From Balneolaceae bacterium (GTDB taxonomy: Bacteria; Bacteroidota; Rhodothermia; Balneolales; Balneolaceae), in the NCBI GenBank assembly GCA_007693295.1, contig REDT01000194.1, forward strand, positions 1 through 59,864: a DNA stretch of 59,864 bases, given 5' to 3'. A program made the position numbers and the translations under genes. Positions 1 through 9,371 of the stretch are shown here, piece by piece. The notes below the pieces were generated by a model that made no database searches, was not told where the DNA came from, and worked only from the letters and a program-made list of their open reading frames with translations. Each line of letters begins with the position of its first letter. The stretch's first letter is position 1.

Positions 1-588
1 TGCCCAAAAGCGGGCAACACTATTTGAAAGGTGACAGTATAAAAGTCCCCTCTCGCCCCGTAGGGATGCCTACGACAAGCGGGGATTGCCCCGTAGGGAT
101 CCCTTCGGGAAGGGGTGTGTCCGTGAAGGGAGAATCGTTGATTTTAGCCCAAAAAACGCCATTTATAAAAATCTGTCACTGGTAGCGAAAGCCCATGCTT
201 TTATGGGCTAAAGTCGAAGGATCTCACTGCGCTTCGCTTCGTGGAATAAAAGAGGAGCCCCGTTATCAGCAGGAGCCCTTTAGAGCTTTGTTTAAGGTAG
301 TCCCCATCACTGGGAGATGTCTCCACTACGCACCGGAAACCCGTCGGTGCTCCCCCGTAAGGGATCCCTTTGGGGCGGTCGACAAGACAGGGCTGCTTTT
401 ATTGATGAAGGCGGCGTTTTAGTATCCCAACCATGCAATAACCTGATTTACGCCGCTGCCAGTATTTTACCTATCATCCCATCACTCACTCCCTCCGTCT
501 CCCCATCACCCCGAGCAACGCTGGCACCCAATGAATACGTTGTCACTGTATTGGCGGGTCTTTTTACCCATTCTTGGCCATGAATGAC

Positions 589-2583
589 CTACCTGATCTG
601 CAACCTTACTCCCCCCATCATCCATCTGCCCGGCATGGGTGGGCCGAGAATCTCCTGGTATTGGGTGTCGGTCAGGTTCAGTGCCCGGGCATAGATTACT
701 GCGCGGTTCAAAACCGAGTATTCGATATTCAGATTAGTGACGAAGTAGCTGTCGGGCACCGCTGCGCCGATGATATCGGCAGTATCTGCCGCGCGCATAC
801 GATACGAGGATTGCGAATAGATCAAAAAGCGGTCAAATGAGATCCGCAGACCCAGATTTAGCTGATGAGAAGGGTGATTGGCAATGTATTTTGAAACCTC
901 ACCGGTATCGGCTGTTGTGCGGATATAGGTGTATCCGGCCTCCAGTCCAGCCATCCGGTTGTTTGCAAGACGAAATTGCTGAGAGGCTTGAAGTTCAAGG
1001 CCGGAAGTTTGTGCGCTAGAGATATTCTGCGTGTAGAAGTAGTTCTCGCCGGGCCGGAGGTTATCTGCATTTTCAATCTGGTCTGAATTGGTTAACACAT
1101 AGTCGATCAGGTTACTGGAGGTGCGGTAAAAACCCGTAGCGGAGAGCTGGGTTTGTTCAAGCGGATTCCAGTCAGCCCCAAGATCAAAAGAGTAGGAGCG
1201 TTCGGGGGCCAGATCGGGATTTCCGATATTTCGTCCGGGTGTCAAATCGGGTATCTGCGACGATATAAAGCGCTCCGTGAAGTCGCCCACGCGAATGGCC
1301 CGGCCCGCTGAACCTCGAAGAATTACGCTCCCTAGATCATAGGATGTACTCAGCTGCGGCAGCAGTTCAGCACGGCCCCGGGTATCGAACTGGATCCGGC
1401 TGCTGGCCGTCATATTTAATCGCTCAACAGGGTTCAGCTGGGCTATCAGGTAGATGCCGCCCATCAGCTCATCGTGATCGCCGCGGTCGGTACTTGCGAT
1501 CTGTTTATTTGTGAGCTGAACGCCACCCATTAATCTTGAAGAGCCCGCCCCAATTCTGCCGGTGGTTACCTGGTGCGAGAGGTTCATGAAAAACAGATCG
1601 GTGGTGTGCTCATTTACAGGAATCCCGATACGTGAATTGAAGTCGAAATCGTCGTTTACATTTCTCCACGACACGTTCAGTTCGGTTCGATGGTTGCCGC
1701 TATCCCTGGTGAGAGCTGAGAGTAACCAGCGGCTGTTAATCTGCTCTGTCGATTCATCAAATTCACTCCGGGTGTAGAAATACCGCGCGCTGAAATCACG
1801 GTCATCCAGTCCGCCACGCAGATAAAACGACCAGTTCTCGGCTAGCCTGTAGGACAATGAGGATGTAAAGCTGGTCATCTCAAAATAGTTGTCATAAAAT
1901 TCCTGGTCTGATGCACCCGCATCAAAACCGGGATTGGAGAGGCGCTCACCGTCTGACTGAATGGTTCGCAGCGAGGCGCTTAGCCGCAACCTGTTTCTCT
2001 GCATTTCAACGGCAACATCGCCCGAAATAAGATTGTTTTGGCCTGCTGCGAAATCTGCCACCGCGTACGTTACCGTATCATCCGGGCGCTGAACCTCACG
2101 CTCCATGTACATCTTCGTTTTGATATGTACAACTCCGCCAACGGCATCGGCACCGTAGGATGCACTGGCCGGACCCCGAATCAGTTCAACCTGTCCGATC
2201 TCGGATAGTGAAACCGGTATATTTGTATTGAAATGGGCCGTAAGCGGATCATTCAGGGGCACGTTGTCGAGCATGAAAAGCACCTGAGAGTAGGTGCTGC
2301 CCCGAATGCCCACATCGGCCTGAACGCCGAAACCCTGTCGCGAATTGATATTTATACCCGATAAAGTGCGGATCAATTCATCCACAGAAGAGACCGGCAT
2401 CTGCCGGATATCGGCCTGAGTCAGTACGGAAACGTGTTTACCGCTTTCCGATACCGTAGATGTAATTCTTGACGCCGTAACCTGGATCGAGTCAAGCTTT
2501 ACGGTGGTTTGTGAATGTGCCACATCAGCCAAAAGGATGAAGGCCAATAAGATGACAGGAAGCAGACGGTTTTGCATGAGCAT
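589..2583 (-). CDS. TonB-dependent outer-membrane receptor (BtuB/CirA-like plug and barrel)
   Basis: 664-aa ORF with signal peptide, plug motifs (VSSVDELIRTLSGININSRQG, VELIRGPASASYGADAVGGVVHIKTK) and an aromatic/Arg C-terminus. Confidence 0.9.
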   Translation of the reverse strand: MLMQNRLLPVILLAFILLADVAHSQTTVKLDSIQVTASRITSTVSESGKHVSVLTQADIRQMPVSSVDELIRTLSGININSRQGFGVQADVGIRGSTYSQVLFMLDNVPLNDPLTAHFNTNIPVSLSEIGQVELIRGPASASYGADAVGGVVHIKTKMYMEREVQRPDDTVTYAVADFAAGQNNLISGDVAVEMQRNRLRLSASLRTIQSDGERLSNPGFDAGASDQEFYDNYFEMTSFTSSLSYRLAENWSFYLRGGLDDRDFSARYFYTRSEFDESTEQINSRWLLSALTRDSGNHRTELNVSWRNVNDDFDFNSRIGIPVNEHTTDLFFMNLSHQVTTGRIGAGSSRLMGGVQLTNKQIASTDRGDHDELMGGIYLIAQLNPVERLNMTASSRIQFDTRGRAELLPQLSTSYDLGSVILRGSAGRAIRVGDFTERFISSQIPDLTPGRNIGNPDLAPERSYSFDLGADWNPLEQTQLSATGFYRTSSNLIDYVLTNSDQIENADNLRPGENYFYTQNISSAQTSGLELQASQQFRLANNRMAGLEAGYTYIRTTADTGEVSKYIANHPSHQLNLGLRISFDRFLIYSQSSYRMRAADTADIIGAAVPDSYFVTNLNIEYSVLNRAVIYARALNLTDTQYQEILGPPMPGRWMMGGVRLQIR

Positions 2584-2763
2584 ATCGGACTAACGAGATA
2601 AAATATTCACGGTCTTTTTATTCGCACAAAAGGTAACGCAGTTCGCTTACAGCCACAATGAAAAGTTCAGAAAACTCGATTCCTAAAAAATTTTGCAGGC
2701 GAACTTATTCTGAATAATAGCAGCGAAACGGAATGATATACGGGATACATCAGTTTAATTCCA

Positions 2764-3654
2764 GTGGCTGCGCAAACAAAGATATATCAGGTATTAAGTG
2801 ACGAAAACGTAAAGAAAAGAGCTGAGAAGTGGACCGTCTATCTCTCCTTTTTTCTTTTTATAGGGCACCTGATTTTAATTGCTTTACGAAACACCTTTCC
2901 GGAAGCGCTCTATCTGCAGTCTCTCAACCCCAATTACCTGGCAGCACTCTATACTCCGTTCAGTGTAATCCTGGTGTATGAAGTGTACCTGCTTATTCTG
3001 GCACTGCCTCTCTCTTTTTCGAACTCTATCCGGAAACAGTATGAGATTATTTCACTGATCATTATCCGGCGGGTATTCAAGGACATCTCAATGTTTGACG
3101 ATTTTGAGCAGATTGCCGAACAGAAGGAGGTGATATTTCAAATTGCCTCAGATCTTGGCAGTGGCCTTCTGCTCTTCTTTCTGGTCGGGGTTTTTTACCA
3201 GGTAAGCCTGAAGCGAAAGAAACTCAAGTCTCTCTCTGAAGATGAGATCAAACGGTTTGTATACCTGAAGGAGAGAGTAGCCCTGCTGTTACTCATCATT
3301 TTCACATCGCTCACGGTGCTATCTGTTTATGAATTTGGTTCAGAAGTGTACCAGCTGATCTTTTTTGATGAGCCTTTTACCCTCGATTTGAACGTGATCT
3401 TTTTTGTCGAATTCTATACGGTTATGATTTTTGCGGATGTGTTTATTTTTATCGCTTCATTTATGTTCAGTCAAACCTACGCCAGGCTGCTCAGAAATGC
3501 AGGATTTGTCTGCTCAACGGTTATTCTTCGCATATCTCTTTCAGCTGATCCCGAGTTCAGCGGCTGGATTGCAGCAACTGCGCTTCTAACCGGAATACTA
3601 TCCCAGCTGATCTATGTCTACTTTAGCAAACTGGAGGAGCAGGAGTCGGATTGA
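2764..3654 (+). CDS. Multi-pass integral membrane protein of unknown function
   Basis: 296-aa ORF (GTG start) with about 6-7 hydrophobic segments; no family recognised. Confidence 0.7.
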   Translation: MAAQTKIYQVLSDENVKKRAEKWTVYLSFFLFIGHLILIALRNTFPEALYLQSLNPNYLAALYTPFSVILVYEVYLLILALPLSFSNSIRKQYEIISLIIIRRVFKDISMFDDFEQIAEQKEVIFQIASDLGSGLLLFFLVGVFYQVSLKRKKLKSLSEDEIKRFVYLKERVALLLLIIFTSLTVLSVYEFGSEVYQLIFFDEPFTLDLNVIFFVEFYTVMIFADVFIFIASFMFSQTYARLLRNAGFVCSTVILRISLSADPEFSGWIAATALLTGILSQLIYVYFSKLEEQESD

Positions 3655-3825
3655 TTTGTTCTCAAATCTCTTAGAGAATCGTTTGGGTAAACATTATCGG
3701 GTCCGGTAACTTTCGTGGTTATAGCAACTTAACCAAAGCTTACTTATCGGTTTTCAATAATTTCCAAGTCGCCCATTCGTTGATTATATTAACTGATAAG
3801 CGATAAATTTTTCTTCTATAATAAA

Positions 3826-4041
3826 ATGGCTGCACAAAATAATCTTATAGAAAGGCGAAAAGACATACTAGGTGGTACACCTGTCTTCAAAGGTACGCGT
3901 GTCCCGGTTAGCACCTTTTTTGAATATCTGGAAGCTGACCATTCCCTTAACGAATTTCTGGAAGATTTTCCCACAGTAACAAAAGAACAAGCAATTCAGG
4001 TGCTTGAGAGATTTAAAGATCAACTACTTCAGCCGCAATGA
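3826..4041 (+). CDS. DUF433-family antitoxin-like protein
   Basis: ERRKDILGGTPVFKGTRVPVSTFFEYLEA is a typical DUF433 pattern; overlaps the next ORF by 4 bp. Confidence 0.88.
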   Translation: MAAQNNLIERRKDILGGTPVFKGTRVPVSTFFEYLEADHSLNEFLEDFPTVTKEQAIQVLERFKDQLLQPQ

Positions 4042-4292
4042 TCAAGATTTTGATGGATGAATGCCTTCCAAAAAAATTGAAGTACAGAATTGAAGAATTA
4101 GACTCGACCTTTTTTGTTAAGACTACTCCTCAAATGGGGTGGGCAAGTTTTTCGAATGGAGAGTTATTATCAGTGGCCGAGGGTGAATTTGATTTTTTTA
4201 TAACCAGTGACAAAAACCTGAGTTTCCAACAATCTATTCCCTCATCTTCTATTCAGGTTGTACTTATGAAAGCACAAGACCAATACTTATGA
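4038..4292 (+). CDS. DUF5615-family PIN-like toxin candidate
   Basis: MIKILMDECLPKKLKYRI...FFITSDKNLSFQQ acidic PIN-like motifs; paired with DUF433. Confidence 0.85.
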   Translation: MIKILMDECLPKKLKYRIEELDSTFFVKTTPQMGWASFSNGELLSVAEGEFDFFITSDKNLSFQQSIPSSSIQVVLMKAQDQYL

Positions 4293-4579
4293 AGATTTGC
4301 TGCCACTGGTTCAGAAATTGACACCGGTAGTTAAAACTCATAAGCCCGGGAATTTTTTAGAAATCGAGTAGGGATTGCAAAAACAAGCTTTGCAAGCGAA
4401 TTTTGCCACTGAATAGCCAAAATCAAAGCTATTAACCTTGTAGAAAGCCTGAGTTTTCACCAGATTAACTGCCATGGATGGTCAAACCACTAAGCCGACG
4501 CCTTATTTGTATGATTAAGGCGGTAAGTGGGTTAACGTATAGTTGCCGGACCTTTTTTCCCGAACCTGAAATGAGTATA

Positions 4580-4599
4580 TTATCGTAATTAAACGATAA
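4580..4599. promoter_or_regulatory. Putative ArsR operator (inverted repeat TTATCGT-N6-ACGATAA)
   Basis: Perfect 7-bp arms 4 nt upstream of the arsR start; a similar site precedes arsD. Confidence 0.6.
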
Positions 4600-4602
4600 A
4601 GC

Positions 4603-4932
4603 ATGGAAACATTGAATCCACCTGTCCATTTGAACGATCCGGAACTGAAGAGGTCGGCGGCTATTGCAAAAGCATTAGGCCATCCGGCACGTATTGCCAT
4701 TCTGAAACTGCTGGCACAGCGCGATACCTGTTTTTGCGGTGATATTACCGAAGTGCTGCCGCTTGCACAATCCACCGTATCACAGCATCTGAAAGCACTG
4801 AAGGCTGCCGGGCTTGTCACCGGAGAAGTAGAGGGTGTGCGAACCTGCTACTGCCTGAATCCGGATGGGGTAAAGGAGCTGAAAAACCTGCTTTCTGAAC
4901 TCTCCGATGAGCTATTCGATACCTGCTGCTAG
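4603..4932 (+). CDS. arsR: ArsR/SmtB-family metalloregulator
   Basis: wHTH with AKALGHPARIAILKLLAQRDTCFCGDITEVLPLAQSTVSQHLKALKAAGLV; CFC metal-binding motif; ars neighbours. Confidence 0.88.
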   Translation: METLNPPVHLNDPELKRSAAIAKALGHPARIAILKLLAQRDTCFCGDITEVLPLAQSTVSQHLKALKAAGLVTGEVEGVRTCYCLNPDGVKELKNLLSELSDELFDTCC

Positions 4933-4938
4933 GTTTTC

Positions 4939-5235
4939 TTATCCCTGGGTGAGCAGTATTATACTGTCTTTTAATGCCCCAACCGAGTGAGGCACATTTG
5001 CGGGAATATCTATTTCATCAAACTGTTTCATGCGTATATCTTTCTTCTCCTGGTGATAGATAACATCCCCTTCTAAAACTAATAGCTTTGTGGGATGTTT
5101 AGCTTTGTGCTCTTCCAGCTTCATTCCTTTGTTAAAACCAAACAGAAGTACTTTAAATGAATCGCCAATATGAAATGATTTGGCTATCGGGGAGTCAGAA
5201 GATTTTAGCTGTTCTTTTATCTCTTTAATTGTCAT
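4939..5235 (-). CDS. Small cupin-domain protein
   Basis: 98-aa single-domain cupin pattern (FGFNKGMKLEEHKAKHPTKLLVLEGDVIYHQEKKDIRMKQFDEIDIPANVPHSVGAL). Confidence 0.8.
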   Translation of the reverse strand: MTIKEIKEQLKSSDSPIAKSFHIGDSFKVLLFGFNKGMKLEEHKAKHPTKLLVLEGDVIYHQEKKDIRMKQFDEIDIPANVPHSVGALKDSIILLTQG

Positions 5236-5392
5236 GGCAGGCTTATATTTTAAATTTGGTACCTAATCATTACACTAATAATATGATATAGCTTATAGAA
5301 TGCAAATTTTCTTCAGAAGAGAGATTTTCGTTAGTGTTGTCCTAATTAGGCTATGTTGTCAACTTATTGGTACAATTATGGCACTTTACTAA

Positions 5393-5578
5393 ATTCAAAA
5401 AGCAGAGGAGGAACTTGGAGCAGCCATAGAAGAGATCAAAGATTGGGATAAAGAGATTACGACAGCTGAATTTGGCACCGTTACCAGAGCTGAAGCACTT
5501 GCAAGAATTATGACCCATACGGCCTATCACGCCGGTCAGATTGCCTTGGCAGTTAAATACGGAGATAGCCAGGAATAA
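5393..5578 (+). pseudogene. DinB/DUF1572-like C-terminal remnant
   Basis: Open frame without a start (in-frame TAA at 5390) encodes KAEEELGAAIEEIKDWDKEI...RIMTHTAYHAGQIALAVKYGDSQE*, matching the C-terminal THxAYHxGQI motif of DinB proteins. Confidence 0.7.
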
Positions 5579-5618
5579 GCTGAAGAATTGTAAATTTGGG
5601 ATTGGAATGCCGTTCTAT

Positions 5619-5638
5619 TAATCGTATTATTACGATAA
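5619..5638. promoter_or_regulatory. Putative second ArsR operator (TAATCGT-N6-ACGATAA)
   Basis: Same half-sites and 6-nt spacing as 4580-4599, 28 nt upstream of arsD. Confidence 0.55.
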
Positions 5639-5666
5639 TAAAATAATAACACATAACCTTTTTTTA

Positions 5667-6251
5667 ATGAAGACGAATCTAGAGACAAAAACCCTAATTG
5701 AAGTTTATGATCCTGCCATGTGTTGCAGTACCGGAGTATGCGGGCCTGACGTGGATGATTCCCTTGCCGATTTTGCCAACGACATGAAATGGCTGAAAAC
5801 AGAGGGGATTGAAGTGAATCGTTTTAATCTCGGGCAGGAGCCGGAGGTTTTTAAATCGAACCCTACGGTGCTTTCAAGGCTGCAGAAAGGAGGTTCAGAT
5901 GTTCTGCCCATTATCATGATTAACGGTGAGATGGTTTCTGAAGGCGGCTACCCCGACCGGCGGCAGCTCACAGAGTGGCTTGCAATGGCTCCTGAAAAAA
6001 ACAATGGAGTGGCTAAATCATCAGATTTGTTGAACGCCCTGGAAATGGCGGTCACCGAAGGGAATGAAGCCGGCATGAGATCGCTGTTTCAAAAAGGAAA
6101 AGAGGAGGGACTTTCTATTGAGGAGCTGGTAGACTCCATGCAGACGGGAATCAACAATCGTCAGCGCGCAACCCAAGCCACGCTCCAAACGGCAAACGAA
6201 CTATTAGGTGTACAGCCCGGCGCATGCGCTCCGGGAAGCGGGTGTTGTTGA
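5667..6251 (+). CDS. arsD: ArsD-like arsenite metallochaperone with a C-terminal extension
   Basis: N-terminal ~105 aa matches ArsD (IEVYDPAMCCSTGVCGPDVD, VLPIIMINGEMVSEGGYPDRRQLTEWL); about 86 further aa ending GACAPGSGCC. Confidence 0.88.
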   Translation: MKTNLETKTLIEVYDPAMCCSTGVCGPDVDDSLADFANDMKWLKTEGIEVNRFNLGQEPEVFKSNPTVLSRLQKGGSDVLPIIMINGEMVSEGGYPDRRQLTEWLAMAPEKNNGVAKSSDLLNALEMAVTEGNEAGMRSLFQKGKEEGLSIEELVDSMQTGINNRQRATQATLQTANELLGVQPGACAPGSGCC

Positions 6252-6529
6252 GAATAAATCCCCTCTGGCCCCGAAGGGATGCCTATGGCAAGAGGGGACA
6301 GATGAAAACGCGTACAGCGATATCATCAGGGGTGTGTACAGCATGGTGTTGAGGCATACCCCGGGACACACCCCTCGTTTGACTCGAAATGCTTCGCATG
6401 CTCGTCTGCACTTATCCCCTCTCGAGAGGGGATATCTTCATCCACCATTGCCCTCCGACGGCTGGCGGAGAGACACTCACTAGCTAAGCTGCAACCAAGA
6501 AATTTATTTACATTTGAATCACCACCATC
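6252..6529. repeat. Palindrome-rich intergenic repeat between arsD and arsA
   Basis: Contains CCCCTCT...AGAGGGG and a perfect 22-bp palindrome TATCCCCTCTCGAGAGGGGATA (6413-6434); resembles sequence at 44-130. Confidence 0.6.
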
Positions 6530-8320
6530 ATGATGAATTTACCGCAAATCACCCCATATATCTTTTTCACCGGTAAAGGCGGTGTGGGTAAAACCTCGCT
6601 TGCCAGTGCTACCGCTATAAAACTGGCCGATGAAGGCAAATCGGTTTTATTGATCAGTACCGATCCGGCATCAAACCTGAAAGAGGTGCTCGAAACCGAA
6701 GTTGCGGAGAAAATCACCCCGATAAACGGAATCGAAAACCTCCACGCGGTTAATATTGATCCTGAGATGTCGGCAGAGGAGTATCGAAACCGCGTGATCT
6801 CTCCGATGGAGGATATTCTTCCGGCAAAAGATATTGAGAAGATGCGCGAAGAGTTATCGGGAGCCTGCACTACAGAGATAGCGGCTTTTGATGAGTTTGC
6901 AAGGTATGTAGCCGGTGATGAAGATGATCAGCCTTATGATGTGATCATTTTTGATACGGCTCCGACCGGTCACACCCTTCGGCTGCTTGAACTGCCGGCG
7001 GCCTGGAGTGATTTTATTGAATCCAATCCCGATGGCGCCTCTTGCATCGGTCCGTCATCTGCGCTTAAAACCAGCCAGGAACGCTACAAGAAGGTGGTAG
7101 AAAAGCTTCAGGATGAAGGCTCAACAACGATTTATCTGGTAAGCCGGCCCGATAGTTCTGCCTTGCGCGAAGCCGACCGTTCCGGCAAAGAGCTGGAGGA
7201 GATGGGGCTAGCCAACCAGGTTCTGCTCATAAACGGGTATTTTGAGCCCGTCGATGAATCTGATCCATTTGCCATCAAAATGAAGAAGAGGGCGGATGAT
7301 ACTCTTGAAAATATGCCGGACCGTCTTAAGAAAATGGAGCAGCTGGTATTTCCACTACGTCCATACAACTTGCTGGGGCTTGACCGTTTGCGAACTGTAT
7401 TTGAGCCGCTGGATAAAGAGCAGATCAAACAGAACAGCCAATCAATTCTTACTGAGCAGCATGAAAGTGAACTGCCTGACCTTGACAGCCTGGTTGATGA
7501 TCTCTCCTCAGAAAAAGATCATGGCCTGATCATGACCATGGGTAAGGGAGGAGTGGGGAAAACCATCATCGCCGCAGCGGTCGCTTTTAAACTGGCCCAG
7601 CGTGGTTATTCGGTTCACCTCACCACCACCGACCCGGCCGCACATCTGCTGGATCAAATTGGTGAATTGGACATACCGGAAAACCTGACTGTAGATCGCA
7701 TCGATCCGGATAAGGAGAAGCAGGCTTACATTGAAAAAGTACTGAACCATCGCGGAAAAGATAAAACCGAAGAGGAGTTGAAACTGCTTCGCGAAGATCT
7801 GGAGTCGCCCTGTACAGAAGAGGTAGCTGTATTTCAGGCATTTTCAAAAGCCATCCAGCAGGCAAAGCGGAAGTTTGTAGTTGTAGATACAGCGCCGACC
7901 GGACACACCCTGTTGCTGCTGGATACGACCGGGAGCTATCACAAAGAGGTATTGCGCAATTCAAAAATGGGTACGGATAAGTTGAAAACGCCGTATATGT
8001 ACCTGCAAGATCCGGAATATTCAAAACTGCTGATTGTGGCCCTGCCCGAAACCACTCCGATTACAGAAGCTGCCAGGCTGCAGGATGATCTGAGAAGATC
8101 GAATATTGAGCCCTACGCCTGGATTGCAAATCAAAGTATGTCGGCAACAGAGATTTCCGATCCGCTCCTGAAACAGCGGGCTGCGGAGGAGGTTCCGCTT
8201 TTAGAAGAGATTGAAACAAAGCATGCCAAAAAGCTATATGCTATTCCCTGGATAGCCGAAGAGTTAGTATTGGAAAATCTGCTGAAAGAAAGGATTGAAA
8301 AACAAACGAAAACCGTATGA
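6530..8320 (+). CDS. arsA: Arsenical pump-driving ATPase, two tandem domains
   Basis: Two P-loops (GKGGVGKTSLA, GKGGVGKTIIA) and two DTAPTGHTL signature motifs in 596 aa. Confidence 0.96.
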   Translation: MMNLPQITPYIFFTGKGGVGKTSLASATAIKLADEGKSVLLISTDPASNLKEVLETEVAEKITPINGIENLHAVNIDPEMSAEEYRNRVISPMEDILPAKDIEKMREELSGACTTEIAAFDEFARYVAGDEDDQPYDVIIFDTAPTGHTLRLLELPAAWSDFIESNPDGASCIGPSSALKTSQERYKKVVEKLQDEGSTTIYLVSRPDSSALREADRSGKELEEMGLANQVLLINGYFEPVDESDPFAIKMKKRADDTLENMPDRLKKMEQLVFPLRPYNLLGLDRLRTVFEPLDKEQIKQNSQSILTEQHESELPDLDSLVDDLSSEKDHGLIMTMGKGGVGKTIIAAAVAFKLAQRGYSVHLTTTDPAAHLLDQIGELDIPENLTVDRIDPDKEKQAYIEKVLNHRGKDKTEEELKLLREDLESPCTEEVAVFQAFSKAIQQAKRKFVVVDTAPTGHTLLLLDTTGSYHKEVLRNSKMGTDKLKTPYMYLQDPEYSKLLIVALPETTPITEAARLQDDLRRSNIEPYAWIANQSMSATEISDPLLKQRAAEEVPLLEEIETKHAKKLYAIPWIAEELVLENLLKERIEKQTKTV

Positions 8321-9237
8321 ACCTGACATTTGAACACGCTCTTGTTGCGCTCGATCAGTCTGAAGCGAGTGAGATTATAACTGACTGTCTTGCGCATTTT
8401 GAAAAGTTTGGAACCCGGAAGTTTACACTATTTACTTCTATCAGCGTTCCTTATCCCGGGGGAATTGCATCAATTGATGAGGAATCGTATAAAAATCAAT
8501 TGATACAGTACAAAGAAAAACTTACACCGTTTGGATTTGAGATTGAAACAATAGTTGATTTCGGAATAAATGCTTACGCACCGGTAAGAATTCTGGATAC
8601 GGCCAAAGAGCAGAACGTCGATTACATCATCATTGCAAACAGAGGGCATAACAAATACCTGGAGCTTTTGCTTGGAAGTACGGCCACAGAACTTCTGCAG
8701 CGGTGTGATCTGCCTGTATATCTGATTAATTTATCAGTTTCGGATGAATCAGAACTGGAAGACCGTAAGCTATACTGCATAAAATCTTGCAAAGAATCAC
8801 TTACAAGCATCTTGCATCCCACAGACTTTTCACCGGTTGCCAATCGTGCATTTCAGGTTGTGAAAAAATTGGCCCCCGGTCATGCACGGGAAATTAACAT
8901 TCTCCATGTTCAGGCAAGCGGCCGGCCGGGTGTAAATGATCCTGAGAAGTTAAAAGGTTTTGATAAAGAGGATTCATATTCGCTTAAAGATCTAAAAACC
9001 GAGCTTGAAAAAGTAACGGATGCTGAAATCAATATTCGCATACGGTACGGATCGCCGGTGAAGCAGATTCTTGAAAATGCAGAGGCAAAACATTCTACCA
9101 TGATTATCATGGGAAGCCAGGGCAGAGGATTTGTCAGTGACCTGTTTCTGGGTGGAGTATCCCTTCAGGTCATAAGAAAAGCGAATATTCCAATCCTCAC
9201 GATTCCTGCAGATCGGAGCAAAGAAGATGATACCTGA
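8317..9237 (+). CDS. Tandem-domain universal stress protein
   Basis: Two Usp domains; ATP-binding GSQGRGFVSDLFLGGVS; 4-bp overlap with arsA. Confidence 0.9.
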   Translation: MNLTFEHALVALDQSEASEIITDCLAHFEKFGTRKFTLFTSISVPYPGGIASIDEESYKNQLIQYKEKLTPFGFEIETIVDFGINAYAPVRILDTAKEQNVDYIIIANRGHNKYLELLLGSTATELLQRCDLPVYLINLSVSDESELEDRKLYCIKSCKESLTSILHPTDFSPVANRAFQVVKKLAPGHAREINILHVQASGRPGVNDPEKLKGFDKEDSYSLKDLKTELEKVTDAEINIRIRYGSPVKQILENAEAKHSTMIIMGSQGRGFVSDLFLGGVSLQVIRKANIPILTIPADRSKEDDT

Positions 9238-9371
9238 ATGAAGCCATGAGTAAACCAGTAAAAGTGTGTGTTCAGTAAAAATTTCAAATGATATACTGAA
9301 TTGGGGACACATTTTAAAATGTTTGATAACATAATACCTATTAAGAAAAACTAAACTAACCTGATTATTTA

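Noticed and set aside
195-583. ORFs of 75 and 88 aa in the left-edge intergenic region
   Set aside because: Overlap repeat-rich DNA, no signal or domain pattern, odd composition.
2584-2763. Checked for a cobalamin riboswitch upstream of the first TonB receptor
   Set aside because: No B12-box-like sequence seen in the leader.
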